From Hyphomicrobiales bacterium (lineage in GTDB: Bacteria > Pseudomonadota > Alphaproteobacteria > Rhizobiales > Rhizobiaceae): a DNA stretch of 40,129 nucleotides. Shown one piece after another: positions 28,024 through 38,938 of this stretch; position 1 is the stretch's first letter; every line of letters begins with the position of its first letter. A program made the translations under genes and the position numbers. The stretch is taken from contig JAFKJW010000196.1 of assembly GCA_017305925.1 (NCBI GenBank), positions 1-40,129 on the forward strand, in the 5' to 3' direction. Below the pieces are notes generated by a model. It worked only from the letters and a program-made list of their open reading frames with translations, made no database searches and was not told where the DNA came from.

Positions 28024-29244
28024 TCAGCCTTTCCTGGCCATCAGGCCGGCGCCGATCAGGAAGCGCTCGGAAAGCGGCAGGCTGGCCGCGCCGAGCGCGC
28101 GCGCGTGGATGCCGACGGTGCCTTCCCGCACGACCGGCAGCCTGAGCCCCTCGGCGTCGATGCGATCGATGGCGCGGCCGACGGAAGCGACGAGCTGGCC
28201 GCGGATCGGTAGGGGCATCCATCCATCGATGATGGCGGCCTCGAAATCGATGACAGCCGTCGCCGCGACGATCGCGTGGGCGAGCGCGTTGCCCGCCGCT
28301 TGCAGCCACAGGTCGAGCTCCGGCCCGACATCGCCCCATTCCTCTGGCGACGTCCACAGATGCGAGCCGTCCACGCCGCGCTTGCGCAGCATGCCCTCCA
28401 GCGTCGCGATCGAGGCTATGTCGATCAACTGGCGGATCGTGCCGTTCGGGCCGGGCACCGGCATCGAGCCGAGCGCGCCCGCATTGCCCGAGGGGCCCTC
28501 GTAGAGCCGTCCGTCCAGCACCACCCCGCCGCCGGCGAAGGCGCCGATGTAGAAGTAGATGAAATCGCGGAACCCCGTTTTCTCGCCGAACACCAGCTCC
28601 GCGCCGCAGGCCGCCGTGGCGTCGTTGAGGAGATAGACCGGGAAGGGCACCCTGGCCTGGATTTCGGCGCGGACATCGCGTTCCCGCCACGCCTGCATCG
28701 CCTGAAGCGGCGCGCCGATGGCGTCGGCCCAGTTCCACAGTTCGAAGGGCATGGCGATGCCGAGCCCGGCGATCCGTGCGCTGTCGGCTTCGCCGAGCGC
28801 CGCCTGTGCTTCCTCGACGGCCTTGCCGACGAACTCGACGGTGGCTTGCGGGGAAGGGTAGCTGTAGGCGAGCTGGCGGATCGATTTCAGCCTGCCCAGG
28901 AAGTCGGTCAGCACGAACTGGGCGCTGCGCCGGCCGACCTTGAGCCCGAGGAAATAGGCGCCGTCCGGGTTGAGCGCCATCGGCACGGAAGGCTGGCCGA
29001 CGCGTCCGCGGATCGGCTCTCGCCGCAAAAGCAGGCGCTCCGCCTCCAGCTTGCGCATGATGACGGAGACCGTCTGCGCCGAGAGACCCGTCATGCGGGC
29101 GATGTCGGATTTCGCGAGCGGACCATGCTGCCGGATGAGCGACAGCGCGAGCCGCTCGTTATAGTCCCGCATGCCGCTCTGGTTGGTCCCGCGGACGCGG
29201 CTTTCCAACGGCTCCGCGGAGCCGGGACGACGGACCGCCTCCAC
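28024..29244 (-). CDS. frcR: ROK-family transcriptional regulator, FrcR-like
   Basis: This is a repressor of the NagC/Mlc/XylR type, 406 residues. The N-terminal winged helix-turn-helix (SLIRQHGPLAKSDIARMTGLSAQTVSVIMRKLEAE) is followed by a sugar-kinase-like ROK domain with YFLGLKVGRR, YLLNDATAACGAEL and YIGAFAGGGVVLDG. The usual ROK zinc motif (His plus CxCGxxGC) is missing: after GNAGALGSM the sequence reads PVPGPNGTIRQLIDIAS with no Cys. The GTG start at 29244 is fixed by GGGAGGAGA just upstream; TTG 29280 would lie before this site. It is divergent from frcB across an AT-rich operator-like repeat and heads the leftward operon with the mutarotase and kinase. Autoregulation is likely. Confidence 0.9.
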   Translation of the reverse strand: MEAVRRPGSAEPLESRVRGTNQSGMRDYNERLALSLIRQHGPLAKSDIARMTGLSAQTVSVIMRKLEAERLLLRREPIRGRVGQPSVPMALNPDGAYFLGLKVGRRSAQFVLTDFLGRLKSIRQLAYSYPSPQATVEFVGKAVEEAQAALGEADSARIAGLGIAMPFELWNWADAIGAPLQAMQAWRERDVRAEIQARVPFPVYLLNDATAACGAELVFGEKTGFRDFIYFYIGAFAGGGVVLDGRLYEGPSGNAGALGSMPVPGPNGTIRQLIDIASIATLEGMLRKRGVDGSHLWTSPEEWGDVGPELDLWLQAAGNALAHAIVAATAVIDFEAAIIDGWMPLPIRGQLVASVGRAIDRIDAEGLRLPVVREGTVGIHARALGAASLPLSERFLIGAGLMARKG

Positions 29245-29303
29245 GATTCTCCTCCCGGATGTCGGCTGCCTAAACCGCAACCATGCTGTCCGGACCCCCG
29301 GCT

Positions 29304-29337
29304 GTCAATATTAAATAAGAGTGATTTAATTATTGAC
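29304..29337. promoter_or_regulatory. Candidate FrcR operator in the divergent region
   Basis: GTCAATATTAAAT (29304-29316) and ATTTAATTATTGAC (29324-29337) are near-perfect inverted arms (one extra base on the right) around a seven-base spacer. It is the most AT-rich stretch nearby. The outer ends read TTGAC on both strands, so each arm can be the -35 element of an outward promoter. A ROK repressor binding here would block both. Confidence 0.65.
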
Positions 29338-29361
29338 TCGTCCATCCGGCCTCCATAACAA
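29333..29361 (+). promoter_or_regulatory. Predicted frcB promoter
   Basis: TTGACT (29333-29338) is five of six to the -35 consensus. TAACAA (29356-29361), 17 bases later, is a weak -10. The -35 lies in the right arm of the inverted repeat, so repression by FrcR is plausible. The transcript would have a leader of about 65 bases before the GTG at 29432. Confidence 0.45.
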
Positions 29362-29431
29362 TGATCGGCAGGGCAGGCACGGCACGGGAGCCTTTGAGGT
29401 GTCTGTCTCGATGGTTCACTGGGAGGAAATC

Positions 29432-30466
29432 GTGACCAAGACCTCGTTTCTGAAATCCACCGTCTTCGCGGCCTCCGCCGCTGCGCTCGTCGCCTTCGCG
29501 GCGCCCGCCTGGGCCGACGACGTGAGCGCCTGCCTGATCACCAAGACCGACACCAATCCCTTCTTCGTCAAGATGAAGGAAGGCGCGACGGCCAAGGCGA
29601 AGGAGCTCGGCGTCAACCTGAAATCCTATGCCGGCAAGATCGACGGCGACAGCGAGAGCCAGGTGGCGGCGATCGAGAGCTGCATCGCGGACGGCGCCAA
29701 GGGCATCCTGATCGCCGCGTCCGACACGGCCGGCATCGTGCCGTCCGTGAAGAAGGCGCGCGACGCGGGCCTTCTGGTGATCGCGCTCGACACGCCGCTC
29801 GACCCGATCGACGCCGCCGACGCGACCTTCGCCACCGACAATCTCGAGGCGGGCAAGCTGATCGGCGCCTGGGCGAAAGCCACGCTGGGCGACAAGGCCG
29901 CCGACGCCAGGATCGGCTTCCTCGACCTCACCCCCTCGCAGCCTTCGGTCGACGTGCTGCGCGACCAGGGCTTCATGATGGGCTTCGGCATCGACCCGAA
30001 GGATCCCAAGAAGATCGGCGACGAGGACGACCCGCGCATCGTCGGCCATGACGTGACCAACGGCAACGAGGAAGGCGGACGCAAGGCGATGGAGAACCTT
30101 CTGCAGAAGGACAATTCCATCAATGTCATCCACACGATCAACGAGCCGGCCGCGGTCGGCGCCTACCAGGCGCTCAAGGCCGTCGGCATGGAGGGCCAGG
30201 TGCTCATCGTTTCCGTCGACGGCGGCTGCCCCGGTGTGAAGGCGGTGCAGGAAGGCGTCATCGGCGCGACCTCGCAGCAATACCCGCTGCAGATGGCCGC
30301 GCTCGGCATCGAGGCGATCGCCAAATACGCCAAGGACGGCACCAAGCCCGCGCCGACCGAGGGCAAGGACTTCTTCGACACCGGCGTGAACCTCGTCACC
30401 GCCAAGCCGGTCGAAGGCGTCAAGTCGATCGACACGAAGGAAGGCCTCGCCAAGTGTTGGGGGTGA
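29432..30466 (+). CDS. frcB: Fructose ABC transporter, substrate-binding protein
   Basis: This periplasmic sugar-binding protein of 344 residues is the receptor of a CUT2-type ABC importer. A signal peptide covers residues 1-28, cleaved after APAWA. The mature protein starts [24 protein letters not shown] and includes [61 protein letters not shown] and [20 protein letters not shown]. From memory these are nearly identical to Sinorhizobium FrcB, which binds fructose, mannose and ribose. The start is GTG 29432 with GGGAGGAAATC directly upstream; the ATG at 29411 lacks such a site. A double hairpin follows the stop, typical of binding-protein genes made in excess over the permease. Confidence 0.96.
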   Translation: MTKTSFLKSTVFAASAAALVAFAAPAWADDVSACLITKTDTNPFFVKMKEGATAKAKELGVNLKSYAGKIDGDSESQVAAIESCIADGAKGILIAASDTAGIVPSVKKARDAGLLVIALDTPLDPIDAADATFATDNLEAGKLIGAWAKATLGDKAADARIGFLDLTPSQPSVDVLRDQGFMMGFGIDPKDPKKIGDEDDPRIVGHDVTNGNEEGGRKAMENLLQKDNSINVIHTINEPAAVGAYQALKAVGMEGQVLIVSVDGGCPGVKAVQEGVIGATSQQYPLQMAALGIEAIAKYAKDGTKPAPTEGKDFFDTGVNLVTAKPVEGVKSIDTKEGLAKCWG

Positions 30467-30472
30467 GGAGCG

Positions 30473-30490
30473 GTTTGGCGTAAGCCAAAC
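30473..30490 (+). other. First stem-loop after frcB
   Basis: GTTTGGC (30473-30479) and GCCAAAC (30484-30490) form a perfect seven-base stem with a GTAA tetraloop, six bases after the frcB stop. It lacks a T-run and may protect the 3' end of the frcB message. Confidence 0.55.
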
Positions 30491-30515
30491 GAAAAGCCCC
30501 CGAATGGGCTTTTCG
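30490..30515 (+). terminator. Terminator or attenuator between frcB and frcC
   Basis: CGAAAAGCCC (30490-30499) pairs exactly with GGGCTTTTCG (30506-30515) over a six-base loop. The A/T stretches at the foot of the stem give a partial U-tract. It would reduce read-through from frcB into frcC and so set a high ratio of binding protein to permease. Confidence 0.6.
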
Positions 30516-30729
30516 AGCGACGAACGCCCGAGGCCATAGCCGAGGGCAGGGCGGTGCCACCGGCAGGCGTTGAACGCCGCCCGGGAGTGCCGTCCTGAGG
30601 CGATCGCGGGATTTCGACTTCCTCCCCCGCAAGGGGAAAGGGAGCGCGCGTGGTCGCCTGGCTTCCTCGCCCTTTTGGAGCCGGTTCGAATCGAGCGGTC
30701 TCCTTCACGCAAACACATTCACGAATAGC
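30516..30729. repeat. Structured non-coding stretch, possible dispersed intergenic repeat
   Basis: Within the 393-base gap between frcB and frcC, this part has no credible gene. It contains small dyads such as GGCGTT-G-AACGCC and CCCC-GCAA-GGGG. Its composition and the look of its translated frames recall intergenic repeats scattered in rhizobial genomes. Only one copy lies in this window, so repeat status is a guess that needs a genome comparison. Confidence 0.3.
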
Positions 30730-30751
30730 GCCCGGGGCTTGATCCCCGGGC
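30730..30751. other. GC-rich stem-loop upstream of frcC
   Basis: GCCCGGGG (30730-30737) pairs exactly with CCCCGGGC (30744-30751) with a CTTGAT loop. No T-run follows. It lies about 110 bases before the frcC start and may affect the message leader or be the end of the repeat-like element. Confidence 0.5.
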
Positions 30752-30859
30752 CGTTTGGACCGACGATGGCATTCCGTCCCGCCTCGAGATACCGGCGCAA
30801 GAACCGGATACGGGGCGGAATTGGAGGGATGTCCGCGCCTTCGCGGACGGGAGGAACAG

Positions 30860-31924
30860 ATGGCTCAGGCACAAGAGTTCGAAAAGGTCCTCGACCAGAG
30901 CGACACGAGCGTCGCCTCCTTCGAGCGCGAGGGAACCTCCCTCGTGAAACGCGCCCAGCATTTCCTGCACGGCACGCCGGCGGCGGTCCCGCTGATCGTG
31001 CTGGTACTGGCGATCATCGTCTTCGGTCTCGCCATAGGCGGCCGCTTCTTCTCCTCCTACACGCTTACGCTGATCCTCCAGCAGATCGCCATCGTCGGCA
31101 TTCTCGGCGCGGCGCAGACGCTGGTCATCCTGACCGCCGGCATCGACCTTTCGATCGGCGTCATCATGGTGTTCAGCGCCGTGATCATGGGCAACTGCGC
31201 CGTGACCTACGGCATGCCGGCGCCCCTTGCCATCCTGATCGGCCTTGCCGCCGGTGCCGCCTGCGGCCTCCTCAACGGCTGGCTGGTCGCGACCATGAAG
31301 CTGCCGCCCTTCATCGTGACGCTCGGCACATGGAACATCGTGATGGCCGCCAACTTCATCTACTCGGCCAACGAGACGATCCGCGAGGCCGACATCTCGG
31401 CGAACGCGCCGTTCCTGCTGGCGTTCGCGCAGAATTTCAGGATCGGCTCGGCCGTGCTGACGCTGGGCGTCATCGCCATGGTGGTTCTGGTGCTCGTCCT
31501 CTGGTACGTGCTGAACCACACCGCCTGGGGCCGGCACGTCTACGCGGTGGGCGACGATCCCGAGGCCGCGAAGCTTTCGGGCATCCAGAGCAAGAAGGTG
31601 CTGATCGCCGTCTACACGCTGGCCGGCCTCATCGCCGCCTTCGCCGCCTGGGTCTCGATCGGTCGCAACGGCTCGGTCTCACCCTCGGCGGCGGTCACGG
31701 ACTACAACCTCCAGGCCATCACGGCCACGGTGATCGGCGGCATCTCGCTGTTCGGCGGCCGCGGCTCGATCCTCGGCACGCTGTTCGGCGCCATGATCGT
31801 CGGCGTCGTCTCGATGGGGCTTAACATGCTGGGCGCCGATCCCCAGTGGAAGGTGCTGCTCACCGGCGTCCTCATCATCGGCGCCGTCGCGATCGATCAG
31901 TGGATCAGAAAGGTTTCGGTGTAG
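30860..31924 (+). CDS. frcC: Fructose ABC transporter, permease
   Basis: This 354-residue inner-membrane permease forms the channel of the CUT2 importer and probably acts as a homodimer. About eight to ten hydrophobic segments begin at residue 40, after a charged N-terminal extension. The BPD_transp_2 signature QTLVILTAGIDLSIGVIMVFSA and the cytoplasmic coupling loop VYAVGDDPEAAKLSGI are visible, with TVIGGISLFGGRGSILGTLFGA near the end. GGGAGGAAC precedes ATG 30860 and decides the start; the frame upstream to 30755 has no permease features. It is separated from frcB by the structured gap and from frcA by two bases beyond the stop, so frcC and frcA are tightly coupled. Confidence 0.96.
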   Translation: MAQAQEFEKVLDQSDTSVASFEREGTSLVKRAQHFLHGTPAAVPLIVLVLAIIVFGLAIGGRFFSSYTLTLILQQIAIVGILGAAQTLVILTAGIDLSIGVIMVFSAVIMGNCAVTYGMPAPLAILIGLAAGAACGLLNGWLVATMKLPPFIVTLGTWNIVMAANFIYSANETIREADISANAPFLLAFAQNFRIGSAVLTLGVIAMVVLVLVLWYVLNHTAWGRHVYAVGDDPEAAKLSGIQSKKVLIAVYTLAGLIAAFAAWVSIGRNGSVSPSAAVTDYNLQAITATVIGGISLFGGRGSILGTLFGAMIVGVVSMGLNMLGADPQWKVLLTGVLIIGAVAIDQWIRKVSV

Positions 31925-31926
31925 CC

Positions 31927-32709
31927 ATGTCCACCCAGCCCATCCTCACCGCCCGCGGACTGGTCAAGCGCTACGGCCGCGTCACCGCCCTCAACAACGC
32001 CGACTTCGACCTCTATCCCGGCGAGATCCTTGCCGTCATCGGCGACAACGGCGCCGGCAAGTCGTCGCTGATCAAGGCGATCTCCGGAGCGGTCACGCCG
32101 GACGACGGCGAGATCAAGCTCGAGGGAAAGACGGTGCAGTTCAAGTCGCCCATGGAGGCGCGCGAGGCGGGCATCGAGACGGTCTACCAGAACCTCGCGC
32201 TGTCGCCCGCGCTCTCCATCGCCGACAATATGTTTCTCGGCCGCGAGATCCGCAAGCCCGGCCCGCTCGGCCAGATCTTCCGCATGCTCGACCGGCCGGC
32301 CATGGAAAAGCGCGCGCGGGAGAAGCTGAACGAGCTCGGCCTGATGACAATCCAGAACATCAGCCAGGCGGTCGAGACCCTGTCGGGCGGCCAGCGCCAG
32401 GGCGTGGCGGTGGCGCGCGCCGCCGCCTTCGGCTCGAAGGTCGTCATCATGGACGAGCCGACGGCGGCACTCGGCGTCAAGGAATCGCGCCGCGTGCTGG
32501 AGCTGATCCTCGACGTCAAGAAGCGCGGCCTGCCGATCGTGCTGATCTCCCACAACATGCCGCATGTCTTCGAGGTGGCCGACCGCATCCATATCCATCG
32601 GCTCGGCCGTCGGCTCTGCGTGGTCGATCCGAAGCAGATTTCCATGTCGGACGCGGTGGCCCTGATGACCGGCGCCAAGAAGCCGCCCGAGGAGGCGCTG
32701 GCTGCTTAG
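31927..32709 (+). CDS. frcA: Fructose ABC transporter, ATP-binding protein
   Basis: FrcA is the ATPase that powers FrcBC; it has 260 residues, the same as its Sinorhizobium counterpart. It has a single nucleotide-binding domain, unlike RbsA or XylG, which have two, so the functional unit is a dimer. Walker A is GDNGAGKSS (39-47), the Q-loop YQN is at about 87-89, the signature LSGGQ is at 152-156, Walker B is VVIMDEP with Glu177, and the switch His is H209 in LISHN. The C-terminus HIHRLGRRLCVVDPKQISMSDAVALMTG is characteristic of this subgroup. The ATG at 31927 follows the frcC stop by two bases. No kinase gene follows, in contrast to frcBCAK of Sinorhizobium. Confidence 0.96.
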   Translation: MSTQPILTARGLVKRYGRVTALNNADFDLYPGEILAVIGDNGAGKSSLIKAISGAVTPDDGEIKLEGKTVQFKSPMEAREAGIETVYQNLALSPALSIADNMFLGREIRKPGPLGQIFRMLDRPAMEKRAREKLNELGLMTIQNISQAVETLSGGQRQGVAVARAAAFGSKVVIMDEPTAALGVKESRRVLELILDVKKRGLPIVLISHNMPHVFEVADRIHIHRLGRRLCVVDPKQISMSDAVALMTGAKKPPEEALAA

Positions 32710-32731
32710 GAACGCCCTGCGGCCGTCGCGA

Positions 32732-32745
32732 TATAATCGATTGAG
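32732..32745 (+). promoter_or_regulatory. glgP promoter -10 overlapping a LacI-like site
   Basis: TATAAT at 32732-32737 is a perfect -10 box, but no good -35 is seen 16-18 bases upstream. It overlaps AATCGATTGAG (32735-32745), the 11-mer also found before ppdK, with the CG-centred palindrome AATCGATT. A factor bound here would sit on the -10 and could repress, or the site may need an activator. The glycogen operon begins about 95 bases downstream. Confidence 0.45.
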
Positions 32746-32837
32746 TTCCCCTATGAGGATCGACTAGAACGGGACCGGGAGGAACCGGTCGCGGGGAAGG
32801 TTGTCGCGCTTTTCCCGCCGTTTCCTGAAAGACGACG

Positions 32838-35306
<2,469 letters not shown>

Positions 35307-35398
35307 CCGCGGACGGTCTCCGGTCGGAATGCTCTGGACAGGGCTGCCGGGATCGCGTTCAAATTGAAAGTCCGGAAGTCGGGAGGAGGCGCCGGAGC

Positions 35399-37654
35399 AT
35401 GAAGAAGAGCAAGCCCGTCTCCGGCGACAGGAAAAAGGCTGCCGAGGCAGCGGACGGTTCCGTCAAGACCGCCCCTTCCATCCTGACCGAGGCCGCCGAC
35501 GTGGCGGCCATCGTCTCCGGCACCCACGGCGATCCGTTCGCCGTTCTCGGCGTGCAGAAGGCCGGCAAGGGCTTCGTGGCGCGCTGCTTCTTTCCGCATG
35601 CCGAAACCGGCGAGGCCTTCACGCTGGGCGGCGAGGCCATCGGCGAGCTGACCCGCCGCGACGATGCCGGCTTCTTCGAGGGCAGGCTGTCGATCACCGC
35701 GCGCCAGCCGGTCAGATATCATGCGCGCAACGCCGGCGGCGACTGGTGGCTGGCCGATCCCTATTCCTTCGGGCCTGTGCTGGGGCCGATGGACGATTAC
35801 TACATCGCCGAGGGCTCGCATCTGAGGCTCTTCGACAAGCTCGGCGCGCATCTGATCCATCACGAGGGCGCCGACGGCGTCCATTTCGCCGTCTGGGCGC
35901 CGAATGCGCGCCGCGTCTCCGTCATCGGCGACTTCAACGACTGGGACGGCCGCCGCGATGTCATGCGCCTGCGCAAGGACACCGGCATCTGGGAGATTTT
36001 CCTGCCGGATATCGGTGCGGGGCGCGCCTACAAATTCGAGCTGATCGGGCCGGACGGACAGCGCCTGCCGCTCAAGGCCGATCCGTTCGCCTTCCGCTCC
36101 GAACTCAGGCCCGCGACAGCCTCGGTGACGGCCGCGCCGCTGGCGCACGAATGGGGCGACGCCGCGCACCGGAAGTTCTGGCGCGAGGCCGATGCGCGCC
36201 GCCAGCCGGTCTCCATCTACGAGGTCCATGCCGGCTCCTGGCAGCTCAATGACGACGGCTCCTTCCTGAGCTGGGACGAGCTTGCGGACCGGCTGATCCC
36301 CTATGTGGTGGACACCGGCTTCACCCATATCGAGTTCCTGCCGATCACCGAGCACCCCTACGACCCGTCCTGGGGCTACCAGACGACCGGCCTCTATGCG
36401 CCCTCGGCGCGGTTCGGCGATCCGGCGGGCTTCGCGCGCTTCGTCGACGGCGCCCACCGCGCCGGCATCGGCGTCATCCTCGACTGGGTGCCGGCGCACT
36501 TTCCGACCGACGCGCACGGCCTGTCGCGCTTCGACGGCACCGCGCTCTACGAGCATGCCGACCCGCGCCAGGGCTTTCATCCGGACTGGAACACCGCGAT
36601 CTACAATTTCGGCCGGCGCGAGGTGAGTTCCTACCTCGTCAACAACGCGCTCTACTGGACCGAAAAATACCATCTCGACGGCCTGCGCGTCGATGCGGTG
36701 GCCTCGATGCTCTACCTCGACTACTCACGCAAGGCCGGCGAGTGGATCCCCAACGAGGAGGGCGGCCGGGAAAACCTCGACGCCGTGCGCTTCCTCCGGC
36801 GCGCCAACAAGGAGGTCTACGGCGCGCATCCGGGCGTGATGACCATCGCCGAGGAATCGACCGCCTGGCCGAAGGTCTCTCAGCCGGTCCATGAGGGCGG
36901 ATTAGGCTTCGGCTTCAAGTGGAACATGGGCTTCATGCACGACACGCTGCAATACATGGCGCGCGAAGCGATCCACCGTCAGCACCATCACGACGAGATC
37001 ACCTTCGGGCTTCTCTACGCCTTCAGCGAGAACTTCGTTCTGCCGCTCTCCCATGACGAGGTCGTGCACGGCAAGGGCACGCTGCTGACAAAAATGTCCG
37101 GCGACGATTGGCAGAAATTCGCCGGCCTGCGCGCCTATTACGGCTTCATGTGGGGCTATCCGGGCAAGAAGCTGCTGTTCATGGGGCAGGAATTCGCGCA
37201 GCGCGACGAATGGAGCGAGGCGCGCGCGCTGGACTGGTACGTGCTGGACTACGCCCCGCACAGCGGCATGCTCCGGCTGGTGAGCGATTTGAACCGCCTC
37301 TACCGCACGCTGCCGGCGCTCCACGCGCGCGACTGCGAGCCGGAAGGTTTTGAGTGGCTGATCACCGACGACCGCCAAAACTCCGTCTTCGCCTGGCTGC
37401 GCAAGGCGCCCGACGCCAATCCGGTGGCGGTGATCTCGAATTTCACGCCGGTGCAGCGCGACTTCTACGAGGTGCCGCTGCCGCATGCCGGCCGCTGGAA
37501 GGAGATCTTCAATTCCGACGCCGGGACTTACGGCGGCTCGGACAAGGGCAATGGCGGCTGGGTGGAGGCGGCGGAGAAGAAGGGCCGCGTCGTCGGCACC
37601 ATGCTCCTGCCGCCGCTCGCCACCGTCATGCTCGAATATGTTCCTGTCACGTAA
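35399..37654 (+). CDS. glgB: 1,4-alpha-glucan branching enzyme
   Basis: GlgB makes the alpha-1,6 branches of glycogen. The protein has 751 residues: a variable basic N-terminus, an N1 domain (about 35-140), a CBM48 beta-sandwich with FAVWAPNARRVSVIGDFNDWDGR at about 160-182, and the GH13 barrel from about 270. A C-terminal beta domain completes it. Catalytic residues are Asp432 in LRVDAVASM, Glu485 or Glu486 in IAEEST, and Asp553 in SHDEVVHGKGTLL. ATG 35399 is fixed by GGGAGGAGG upstream. The open frame extending back into glgP is a by-product of GC bias. It lies 15 bases before glgC. Confidence 0.97.
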   Translation: MKKSKPVSGDRKKAAEAADGSVKTAPSILTEAADVAAIVSGTHGDPFAVLGVQKAGKGFVARCFFPHAETGEAFTLGGEAIGELTRRDDAGFFEGRLSITARQPVRYHARNAGGDWWLADPYSFGPVLGPMDDYYIAEGSHLRLFDKLGAHLIHHEGADGVHFAVWAPNARRVSVIGDFNDWDGRRDVMRLRKDTGIWEIFLPDIGAGRAYKFELIGPDGQRLPLKADPFAFRSELRPATASVTAAPLAHEWGDAAHRKFWREADARRQPVSIYEVHAGSWQLNDDGSFLSWDELADRLIPYVVDTGFTHIEFLPITEHPYDPSWGYQTTGLYAPSARFGDPAGFARFVDGAHRAGIGVILDWVPAHFPTDAHGLSRFDGTALYEHADPRQGFHPDWNTAIYNFGRREVSSYLVNNALYWTEKYHLDGLRVDAVASMLYLDYSRKAGEWIPNEEGGRENLDAVRFLRRANKEVYGAHPGVMTIAEESTAWPKVSQPVHEGGLGFGFKWNMGFMHDTLQYMAREAIHRQHHHDEITFGLLYAFSENFVLPLSHDEVVHGKGTLLTKMSGDDWQKFAGLRAYYGFMWGYPGKKLLFMGQEFAQRDEWSEARALDWYVLDYAPHSGMLRLVSDLNRLYRTLPALHARDCEPEGFEWLITDDRQNSVFAWLRKAPDANPVAVISNFTPVQRDFYEVPLPHAGRWKEIFNSDAGTYGGSDKGNGGWVEAAEKKGRVVGTMLLPPLATVMLEYVPVT

Positions 37655-37669
37655 TCTTGGGAGGGGTCG

Positions 37670-38932
37670 ATGGAACACAGGAGAAACCAGCCGCTGGCGC
37701 GCGACGCGATGGCCTATGTGCTCGCCGGCGGCCGCGGCAGCCGCCTCAAGGAACTGACCGACCGGCGCGCCAAGCCGGCCGTGCATTTCGGCGGCAAGAC
37801 GCGCATCATCGACTTCGCGCTCTCGAACGCGCTGAATTCCGGCATACGCCGCCTCGCGGTGGCGACCCAGTACAAGGCGCACTCGCTGATCCGCCACATG
37901 CAGCGGGGCTGGAACTTCCTGCGGCCGGAGCGCAACGAGAGCTTCGACATCCTGCCGGCCAGCCAGCGCGTCTCCGAGACGCAATGGTATGAGGGCACGG
38001 CCGACGCGGTCTACCAGAACATCGACATCATCGAGTCCTACAATCCGGAATTCATGATCATCCTGGCCGGGGATCACATCTACAAGATGGACTACGAGCT
38101 GATGCTCGGCCAGCATGTCGACCAGGGTGCGGACGTTACTGTCGGCTGCCTGGAGGTGCCGCGCATGGAGGCGACCGGCTTCGGTGTCATGCATGTCGAC
38201 GGCGAGGACCGGATCATCGACTTCGTCGAGAAGCCGGCCGATCCGCCCGGCATTCCGGGCAAGCCGGATTTCGCGCTCGCCTCCATGGGCATCTACGTCT
38301 TCAGGACGAAGTTCCTGATGGAGCGCCTGCGCCAGGACGCGGCCGACCCCGCCTCCAGCCGCGATTTCGGCAAGGACATCATCCCGGCGATCGTCAAGGG
38401 CGGCAAGGCCGTCGCTCACCGCTTCACGAAATCCTGCGTGCGCGCCACCACCGAGAACGAGGCCTATTGGCGCGACGTCGGCACGATCGACGCCTATTGG
38501 GAGGCGAATATCGACCTGACCGATACGGTGCCGGAGCTCGACCTCTACGACAAGGAGTGGCCGATCTGGACCTATGCCGAATTGAAGCCGCCGGCGAAAT
38601 TCGTGCATGACGAGGACGGGCGGCGCGGCATGGCGGTGTCGTCGCTCATCTCCGGCGACTGCATCGTCTCCGGCGCCTCGCTGAAGCGCAGCCTCATCTT
38701 CACCGGTGCCCGCATCAACTCCTATTCGACGCTGGACGAGGTGGTCATGCTGCCCGACTGCCTTGTGGGCAGGAACGTGCGGCTGAAGCGCGTGGTGATC
38801 GACGGCGGCGTCCGCATTCCCGAGGGGCTGGTGGTCGGCGAGGATCCCGTTCTGGATGCCAAGCGTTTCCGCGTTTCGGAAAAGGGCGTCTGCCTGATCA
38901 CCCAGCCGATGATCGACCGCCTGGAACTGTGA
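37670..38932 (+). CDS. glgC: Glucose-1-phosphate adenylyltransferase
   Basis: GlgC makes ADP-glucose from glucose-1-phosphate and ATP, the committed and allosterically controlled step of glycogen synthesis. It has 420 residues, compared with 431 in E. coli. The nucleotide loop [26 protein letters not shown] is at about 18-43, followed by [16 protein letters not shown], the activator-proximal [27 protein letters not shown], and FVEKPADPP with the sugar-phosphate Lys. The C-terminal beta-helix carries [25 protein letters not shown] 37670 follows GGGAGGGG. Its stop is followed six bases later by the glgA start, so the two are translated together. Confidence 0.97.
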   Translation: MEHRRNQPLARDAMAYVLAGGRGSRLKELTDRRAKPAVHFGGKTRIIDFALSNALNSGIRRLAVATQYKAHSLIRHMQRGWNFLRPERNESFDILPASQRVSETQWYEGTADAVYQNIDIIESYNPEFMIILAGDHIYKMDYELMLGQHVDQGADVTVGCLEVPRMEATGFGVMHVDGEDRIIDFVEKPADPPGIPGKPDFALASMGIYVFRTKFLMERLRQDAADPASSRDFGKDIIPAIVKGGKAVAHRFTKSCVRATTENEAYWRDVGTIDAYWEANIDLTDTVPELDLYDKEWPIWTYAELKPPAKFVHDEDGRRGMAVSSLISGDCIVSGASLKRSLIFTGARINSYSTLDEVVMLPDCLVGRNVRLKRVVIDGGVRIPEGLVVGEDPVLDAKRFRVSEKGVCLITQPMIDRLEL

Positions 38933-38938
38933 GGCGCA

